From contig DAOWMA010000032.1 in the NCBI GenBank assembly GCA_030643345.1, forward strand, positions 1-10,628: DNA of 10,628 bases, read 5' to 3'. Shown here piece after piece: positions 6,188 through 10,628 of this stretch. Numbering within the stretch: the first letter of the stretch is position 1; each line of letters opens with the position of its first letter. Under the pieces are notes generated by a model that saw only the letters and a program-made list of their open reading frames with translations, ran no database searches and was not told where the DNA came from. The position numbers were made by a program, and so were the translations under genes. The stretch comes from Spirochaetaceae bacterium (lineage in GTDB: Bacteria; Spirochaetota; Spirochaetia; B11-G9).

Positions 6188-7188
6188 TACAGTACCTCTC
6201 TGAAAATCCACTTTTTTAGAAAAAAGTCATAAAGAATTAGTATAAAACCAATCAAAATTAACTCCCTGTGGATCGGTTTAGTTTTAATATTCAGTCTGGT
6301 CCTTTTTTCTGTTCTTTCAAGAGAGTCTATGGAGGATAAAACTGTATCTAAAGATCCAGGACTAAGAGCCTGAAAGAACCGTCCATTTGTAATATCCGAT
6401 AATTCTTTTAAAATTTCTTCATTATAACTACTTTCATACATGCCTCTGTATATTCTCCCTGTTTCAGGATCTTTAAACTCCAGCGGGACCTCACCTGTCC
6501 CTCCAAGTCCTACAGCGTAAATTTTTATTCCCATTGCCGCTGCAATATATGCTGCTGATTCCGGAATAATCTCACCGGCATTATTATCTCCATCAGTCAA
6601 TAAAATTATTATTTTTTCTTTGGCCGTACTTTTATCAAGATGAAGACAGGCAACTGCAATACCCATACCCATTGCTGTACCGTTACCGAGTTCCATCAAT
6701 TGAAGATCTTTCAGATGTTCAAGAAAATGTTCGTAATCAAGTCCAATAGGAACCCTTAAAACAGCATGCTCACCAAAACTGACCAACCCTACGGGATCAT
6801 GGTCTCTGCCAAGGACAAACATTTTTATAACATCCTTTGCAGCCTCAAATCTATTATTGGGAAGAAAATCCTTACCAGCCATACTGGGGGATTCATCCAG
6901 AACAAACATTATATCTATTCCCCTTGTCATATATATCTTTTCTCTGGTAACTATGGAAGGGGAGGCATTAGCCACCATGAGTAGTAAAATCCCGAACCAT
7001 AATGAAAATGAACCACTGAATAAAATAAATTTTGTAATATAAATTCCCGGTTTAAAAACCTCTTTCTCCCAGATGGTAAAAGAGAAAGAGAGACGTCCTC
7101 CCCTGCCTTTCCAAAAGTGCCTCAAAAAAATAAATGGGGGCAGCAAAGCAATTAACAGCAAAAAACCCGGATAATCAAAAGTAATCAA
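6187..7188 (-). CDS. batA: BatA-like membrane protein with VWA domain
   Basis: A 333-aa protein with the Bat topology: hydrophobic segments at about 8-22 and 52-75, a VWA domain at about 90-285, and a C-terminal hydrophobic segment at 307-324. The MIDAS site is complete but has an unusual first motif, DESPSM (D98, S100, S102), with T171 (NGTAMG) and D199 (LTDGDNN). The more common form is DxSGSM. After the VWA strands a KDPETG segment (239-244) occurs, also found in the DUF58 protein of the same operon. The start is TTG (7188-7186), with AGAGG 6 nt upstream, overlapping the stop of the previous gene as TTGA. A rare TTG start inside a coupled operon suggests lower or coupled translation. BatA is the MoxR-linked VWA protein in this family. 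Confidence 0.93.
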   Translation of the reverse strand: MITFDYPGFLLLIALLPPFIFLRHFWKGRGGRLSFSFTIWEKEVFKPGIYITKFILFSGSFSLWFGILLLMVANASPSIVTREKIYMTRGIDIMFVLDESPSMAGKDFLPNNRFEAAKDVIKMFVLGRDHDPVGLVSFGEHAVLRVPIGLDYEHFLEHLKDLQLMELGNGTAMGMGIAVACLHLDKSTAKEKIIILLTDGDNNAGEIIPESAAYIAAAMGIKIYAVGLGGTGEVPLEFKDPETGRIYRGMYESSYNEEILKELSDITNGRFFQALSPGSLDTVLSSIDSLERTEKRTRLNIKTKPIHRELILIGFILILYDFFLKKWIFREVL

Positions 7189-8081
7189 ATTGGGCCTCTT
7201 AAAGAAGTACCATTTTTTATTTCTGTTTCAAGAAAAGAAGCCACATTTCTTACCAAAATAATATCACTTATTTTTCTCCTGTCATCTGTAGTCAGTCTGC
7301 CAAATTTGACGATGTCTGCCAATTTCATCATTTCTGATATATTCTCAGCAAATTCACTATTATTAATAACTCTGTTTAAAGATGATTTCATATCCTGTGT
7401 TGTCAATGTTGTAAAATCAACGGTTGAACGTTTGGAAAGATATTCTCTAACCTCCCCTGATAATTTAATATAAAATCTTCTGCAGCTTATCTTACCTTTC
7501 TGGTCCTCCAGATTCTTAAGTATCCTGTTTAATCTCCTGATAGGTCTACGGCCTTTACCAATTCTTATTAATTTTACAATCCTTTTTCGAAATGGTCCCA
7601 ATAGTATTAAAACCAGCAAAGGACCTAAAAACAGAGTGCCCACAGCCAGTACCAGTATTAACTTTGTTCCAGGCAGCAAAAGTTGGTCCGCAATGCCGAT
7701 AAAATCATTCCCTGATGAATCAATTAAAGATGAAGTATGAATTTTTATCGAGTTAAGTACTGTTCCACCTAAATTCAAGGGAGGAAGACTCCTTGTCCCC
7801 GGTATAAAGGAGGTAAAAACAATCGCTAATTCCGGATTTTTAGATGTTTTTGCAATTTCAATAGAATGGAAATCTATCCAGGATGATTCCGGTAGATTTT
7901 CAGGGAGTTGTACTGTATAACCATCTTCTAAAGTAAGCTTAATCCGTAATTCTACTTTATCCCCAACATAGTATTCCTTTGGCAGGAAAATAGTATTCAC
8001 AGAACTTATACCGGTATCAGCAATTATAATTGCTGCAGGCAGTGATATTAATATTATTACAAGAAAAACCCGAATTCTCAC
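7185..8081 (-). CDS. BatD-like single-pass membrane protein of the Bat operon
   Basis: A 298-aa protein. Residues 1-21 are a signal peptide. Residues 22-136 are a beta-rich extracytoplasmic part, starting with a YVGDKVELRIKLTLEDGY segment (38-55) typical of the first BatD Ig-like unit. A strong membrane segment follows (138-162) and then a basic loop (RKR...RRPIRR). The cytoplasmic domain (165-298) contains FYIKLSGEVREYLSKR (203-218) and the ADIVKFGR motif (255-262), which resembles the soluble tail of BatD/DUF4381 proteins. So the operon has a short BatD-like protein here and a long one at 2636. The start is GTG (8081-8079), with AGGAG 6 nt upstream, overlapping the DUF58 stop as GTGA. The position between DUF58 and BatA is where DUF4381-type genes usually sit. 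Confidence 0.82.
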   Translation of the reverse strand: MRIRVFLVIILISLPAAIIIADTGISSVNTIFLPKEYYVGDKVELRIKLTLEDGYTVQLPENLPESSWIDFHSIEIAKTSKNPELAIVFTSFIPGTRSLPPLNLGGTVLNSIKIHTSSLIDSSGNDFIGIADQLLLPGTKLILVLAVGTLFLGPLLVLILLGPFRKRIVKLIRIGKGRRPIRRLNRILKNLEDQKGKISCRRFYIKLSGEVREYLSKRSTVDFTTLTTQDMKSSLNRVINNSEFAENISEMMKLADIVKFGRLTTDDRRKISDIILVRNVASFLETEIKNGTSLRGPI

Positions 8082-8950
8082 CTGGTTCTCCTGGAGGAAA
8101 AATACTTTAGCAATTCTTTCACCGGATCATCTTCTGTACTTACAGAAAGGGTATGGACTCCGCGACGCAGGCATTCCCTCTTCCAGAAAATATCATTTGT
8201 CTCCCAAAATTCCCTGTATTCCCTCCTAAATTTTCTAAACCGTCCGGAGCCGAATATTGTTGCTCCTGTCTCGGGATCCTTAAGTTCAATGAGCCCGGAA
8301 ACCGGAAAATTAAAGTCAGAAGGATCCGTGATTTTCAGGGCAATAACATCATGCTTTTTCCCAAGAAGAGCAAGCTCTCTCCAAACAGGAGGAACTCTAA
8401 AATCAGAAATAACTACACATATCCCCCGTCTATGCAATGACTCATAAACAGTTCTAATGGCATGTCCAAGATCTGATCCTCTTCCTCCAGGTTTTATATC
8501 CATCATATCTTCAACCAGTCTAAAAACCTGTTTTTTCCCTTTACGGGGTGGTACCCACTTCTCAATTCTATCTGTAAAAAAAACAGCACCTACCCTGTCA
8601 TTATTATGTACAGCAGAAAAAGCCAGAAGAGATGAAAGAATTGCCGCTGCATCCTTTTTTCGGACCTTCCCTGTTCCTGTCCTAAGGGATGCTGAAACAT
8701 CGATGATAAGAAAAAGGACAAGTTCCCGTTCTTCACGAAACGTTTTTGTATAGGGAGAACCAAGCCGGGAACTTACATTCCAGTCTATAAACCGTGAATC
8801 ATCACTATCCGAATATTCTCTTACCTCATCAAATTCCAGCCCGGGCCCCTTAAACACAGACCGATAGTTCCCGGCAAGAAATCCATCGACTAATTTGGAT
8901 GATACAAGAGGTAAATTCTTAATTCTGGAAAAAAGTTCAAGATTATTCAT
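8078..8950 (-). CDS. DUF58 protein with VWA-type domain
   Basis: A 290-aa soluble protein with the full DUF58 signature. It has GNYRSVFKGPGLEFDEVREY (27-46), then SRFIDWNVSSR (52-62) and the conserved KTFREERE (69-76). A VWA-like fold follows, with DVSAS (D84, S86, S88), GRGSDL (S159, D160) and ISDF (S182, D183). A KDPETG segment occurs at 224-229. DUF58 proteins are the usual immediate neighbours of moxR and are assumed to be MoxR-regulated VWA partners. No membrane segment was seen, so it is probably cytoplasmic or peripheral. The ATG lies 4 nt after the moxR stop, with no strong Shine-Dalgarno sequence of its own, so translation is probably coupled. Its stop overlaps the next start by 4 nt. 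Confidence 0.93.
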   Translation of the reverse strand: MNNLELFSRIKNLPLVSSKLVDGFLAGNYRSVFKGPGLEFDEVREYSDSDDSRFIDWNVSSRLGSPYTKTFREERELVLFLIIDVSASLRTGTGKVRKKDAAAILSSLLAFSAVHNNDRVGAVFFTDRIEKWVPPRKGKKQVFRLVEDMMDIKPGGRGSDLGHAIRTVYESLHRRGICVVISDFRVPPVWRELALLGKKHDVIALKITDPSDFNFPVSGLIELKDPETGATIFGSGRFRKFRREYREFWETNDIFWKRECLRRGVHTLSVSTEDDPVKELLKYFSSRRTR

Positions 8951-8954
8951 TACT

Positions 8955-9932
8955 TTAGGGGACCGGCACGACCTTTAAAATCTGACTTATAATATCATCC
9001 GGTGTCAATTCATCCGATTCAGCTTCATAAGAGAGAACAATTCTATGACGAAGAACGTTATACACTACTGTCTTCACATCATCAGGAATAACAAAAGTTC
9101 TACCCTCAAAAAGAGCTTGTATCTTGGAACATCTGTACAGATAGATAGTTGCTCTTGTAGAAGCACCATAATCTATAAACCTTGTATAGGATCTGGCCGC
9201 ATCCTCTCTATGTCTCGAAGCAGTAATAATTGCAACTATGTATTCCTCGATTCTTTCATCAACAAGAATTTCAGAAGCAGTCTTTTGTAGTTTTTTCAAT
9301 AATTCGGGTGTTAACAACCTGGAAACTTTCCGCTTCTTTTCCACCCCAACCATCCTGAGGATTTTCAATTCCTCACCCGAAGAAGGATAATTAACCAGTA
9401 GTTTCATTAAAAACCTGTCGAGCTGAGCTTCAGGTAAAGGATATGTTCCTTCCTGTTCAATTGGATTTTGGGTTGCAAGAACAAAGAAAGGATTGGGGAG
9501 TTTATGTGTTTTATCCCCTATGGTTATCTGCTTTTCCTCCATAGCTTCCAGGAGAGCAGACTGCACTTTTGCAGGAGCACGATTTATTTCATCTGCAAGT
9601 ATTACATTGGAAAAAACAGGCCCTTTTCTGACAATAAACTCTCCGGTTTGCTGTCTGAAAACAAGTGTACCTATTAAATCCGCAGGAAGAAGATCCGGTG
9701 TAAACTGAACACGTTTAAAATCGGCATCAATGACCTCTGCCAGGGTTTTTATTGCCAAAGTCTTTGCAAGACCGGGGACCCCCTCCAGAAGAACATGACC
9801 GCCTGCTACTAAAGCCATAAGCATTCCATCAATCATACTATTCTGACCAATTATTCTTTTTCCAATCTCTGCCCGGCATAGTTTTACACTTTCCAGGGCC
9901 TCACTAACCCGCTCTTCGAGACTATTATTCAT
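8955..9932 (-). CDS. moxR: MoxR-family AAA+ ATPase
   Basis: A 325-aa AAA+ ATPase. Motifs in order: Walker A GVPGLAKT (51-58), Walker B ILADE (111-115) followed by INRAP, sensor 1 ATQNP (153-157), the PEAQLDRF arginine-finger region with R173, and sensor 2 GASTRA (256-261, R260). A C-terminal lid follows. MoxR proteins are AAA+ chaperones thought to insert metals or remodel VWA-containing partners. I chose the ATG at 9932-9930, which has GAGGA 7 nt upstream and gives the family length. The frame is open to an ATG at 9974, but that start has no Shine-Dalgarno sequence and its first codons lie on a TATAAT -10 element. It is the first gene of the Bat operon and is divergent from the PHP gene. Confidence 0.96.
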   Translation of the reverse strand: MNNSLEERVSEALESVKLCRAEIGKRIIGQNSMIDGMLMALVAGGHVLLEGVPGLAKTLAIKTLAEVIDADFKRVQFTPDLLPADLIGTLVFRQQTGEFIVRKGPVFSNVILADEINRAPAKVQSALLEAMEEKQITIGDKTHKLPNPFFVLATQNPIEQEGTYPLPEAQLDRFLMKLLVNYPSSGEELKILRMVGVEKKRKVSRLLTPELLKKLQKTASEILVDERIEEYIVAIITASRHREDAARSYTRFIDYGASTRATIYLYRCSKIQALFEGRTFVIPDDVKTVVYNVLRHRIVLSYEAESDELTPDDIISQILKVVPVP

Positions 9933-9960
9933 TATATTTTCCTCATTATCACTTATGCAG

Positions 9961-9989
9961 TTATCATTATACATGAATTAGAGTATATT
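9961..9989 (+). promoter_or_regulatory. Candidate promoter of the PHP phosphatase gene
   Basis: TTATCA (9961-9966, four of six matches to the -35), a 17-bp spacer and TATATT (9984-9989, five of six) place a start near 9996. The -35 shares base 9966 with the minus-strand TATAAT that could serve moxR, so the two promoters would compete for the same DNA. Confidence 0.5.
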
Positions 9990-9996
9990 AGCACAA
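9966..9996 (-). promoter_or_regulatory. moxR: Candidate promoter of the moxR/Bat operon
   Basis: The minus strand has a perfect TATAAT (9971-9966) and an upstream TTGTGC (9996-9991) at a long 19-bp spacing, three of six matches to the -35. It would give a leader of roughly 27 nt to the ATG at 9932. No other promoter is evident inside the tightly packed operon downstream. Confidence 0.45.
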
Positions 9997-10014
9997 AACT
10001 GGAAAGGGTACACT

Positions 10015-10628
10015 ATGTTCAAAACAAATTATCACTCACATTCAGAGTTTTGTGACGGAACAGATAAACTGGAAGATTATGTAGTATCCGCTATAGATAA
10101 AGGGTTTGATGCATTTGGATTTTCCGGCCATGCTCCACTGCCTTTTAAAAATGACTGGACAATACCAAAAAACGATTTATTAACCTATTTAAATGAAGCA
10201 AAAAGGCTTAAGAAAAATTACAAAGACGATATTGAGCTTAAAATTGGTCTGGAAGTTGATTATCTGGAAAGTATAATGAAGCCCTCGGATCAATTTTATC
10301 ATAACTTAGACCTTGATTTTATTATTGGATCAGTTCATGTACTGCCAGACAAAAATACCGGAGAATTTCTGGGGGTAGAATACATAAAAAAAGAAATGGA
10401 ACAGCTTATCAATAATACTTTCGGAGGTAATGCACAACTGCTTGTAAAGGAATACTACAGGCTTGTCAGAGATATGTCTGAACACGGCGGCTTTGATATT
10501 ATGGGACATCTTGATGTGGTCAAGAAAACAAATATAAATTCCATCTACTTTAACGAAACAGAAGATTGGTACAAAGCCGAAATAGACAGTACACTCGAAT
10601 GTATAGCAGATAACAAACAGATACTTGA
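10015..10628 (+). CDS. PHP-family histidinol-phosphatase-like protein (HisJ type), 3' end missing
   Basis: The frame starts at the ATG at 10015 and runs off the right edge after about 204 residues. Family members have roughly 260-280, so about a quarter is missing. PHP-domain metal motifs are all present in the part seen: YHSHSEFCDG (H7, H9, D14), FSGHAP (H39), GLEVDY (E80), GSVH (H108) and GHLDV (H165, D167). They bind a trinuclear metal centre that removes phosphate, in HisJ from L-histidinol phosphate. No other his gene is in the window, so histidine biosynthesis is not proven, and the protein could act on other phosphate esters. GGAAAGGG lies 7 nt before the start. It is divergent from moxR with 82 bp between the start codons. 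Confidence 0.88.
   Translation, partial: MFKTNYHSHSEFCDGTDKLEDYVVSAIDKGFDAFGFSGHAPLPFKNDWTIPKNDLLTYLNEAKRLKKNYKDDIELKIGLEVDYLESIMKPSDQFYHNLDLDFIIGSVHVLPDKNTGEFLGVEYIKKEMEQLINNTFGGNAQLLVKEYYRLVRDMSEHGGFDIMGHLDVVKKTNINSIYFNETEDWYKAEIDSTLECIADNKQIL

Noticed and set aside
6188..6211. Upstream GTG start of batB at 6211
   Set aside because: It lacks a Shine-Dalgarno sequence, while the GTG at 6187 has GAGAGG 7 nt upstream and overlaps the batA stop.
8457..8753. 98-residue and similar plus-strand frames opposite the DUF58 and moxR genes
   Set aside because: They mirror the codon pattern of conserved genes on the other strand and resemble no protein family.
9933..9974. Upstream ATG start of moxR at 9974
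   Set aside because: No Shine-Dalgarno sequence, and its first codons overlap a TATAAT element. The ATG at 9932 has GAGGA and gives the usual MoxR length.

Overview
The window comes from an AT-rich bacterial chromosome, most likely a spirochaete of the Spirochaeta/Treponema/Borrelia lineage. The main reason is gene order. A DksA-like regulator sits divergently next to infA, and downstream lies a large Bat aerotolerance-type cluster running from moxR to a TPR/SH3 protein. From memory this matches the Borrelia burgdorferi region around BB0168 (dksA), BB0169 (infA), BB0172/BB0173 (VWA proteins) and BB0176 (moxR). The exact species cannot be read from the sequence. No mobile element, CRISPR array, tRNA or rRNA was seen.

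Layout. At the left edge (1-287, minus) is the N-terminal part of a small membrane-anchored protein of unknown function, divergent from a metallo-beta-lactamase-fold hydrolase (312-983, plus). A 129-aa protein of unknown function (1023-1412, minus) and a dksA-like gene (1485-1841, minus) follow. The dksA-like gene and infA (1972-2190, plus) diverge from a 130-bp intergenic region that contains a perfect inverted repeat of two back-to-back TTGACA boxes.

From 9932 down to 2242 on the minus strand runs one tightly packed operon in the order moxR, DUF58 protein, a one-TM BatD-like protein, batA (VWA), batB (VWA), a TPR lipoprotein (BatC-like), a 664-aa BatD-BatE-type fusion, and a stand-alone Smr-domain protein. 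Adjacent genes overlap by 1-19 nt or are 4-7 nt apart. Several starts are GTG or TTG placed on the stop codon of the preceding gene, which suggests translational coupling. At the right edge (10015 to the end, plus) is the start of a PHP-family histidinol-phosphatase-like gene, divergent from moxR with closely interleaved promoters.

How the genes may work together. MoxR AAA+ ATPases are thought to act as chaperones on partners that contain VWA domains. Here three VWA-type proteins (DUF58, BatA, BatB) are encoded with the ATPase. The membrane and periplasmic parts are two BatD-like proteins, a TPR lipoprotein, and a BatE-like module with TPRs facing one side of the membrane and a C-terminal SH3b domain. 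The picture is of an envelope-associated MoxR-VWA-TPR complex. Its substrate and biological role are not shown by the sequence. Several start codons were moved from the longest reading frame to shorter ones on the basis of Shine-Dalgarno and promoter placement (dksA 1841, batB 6187, moxR 9932).
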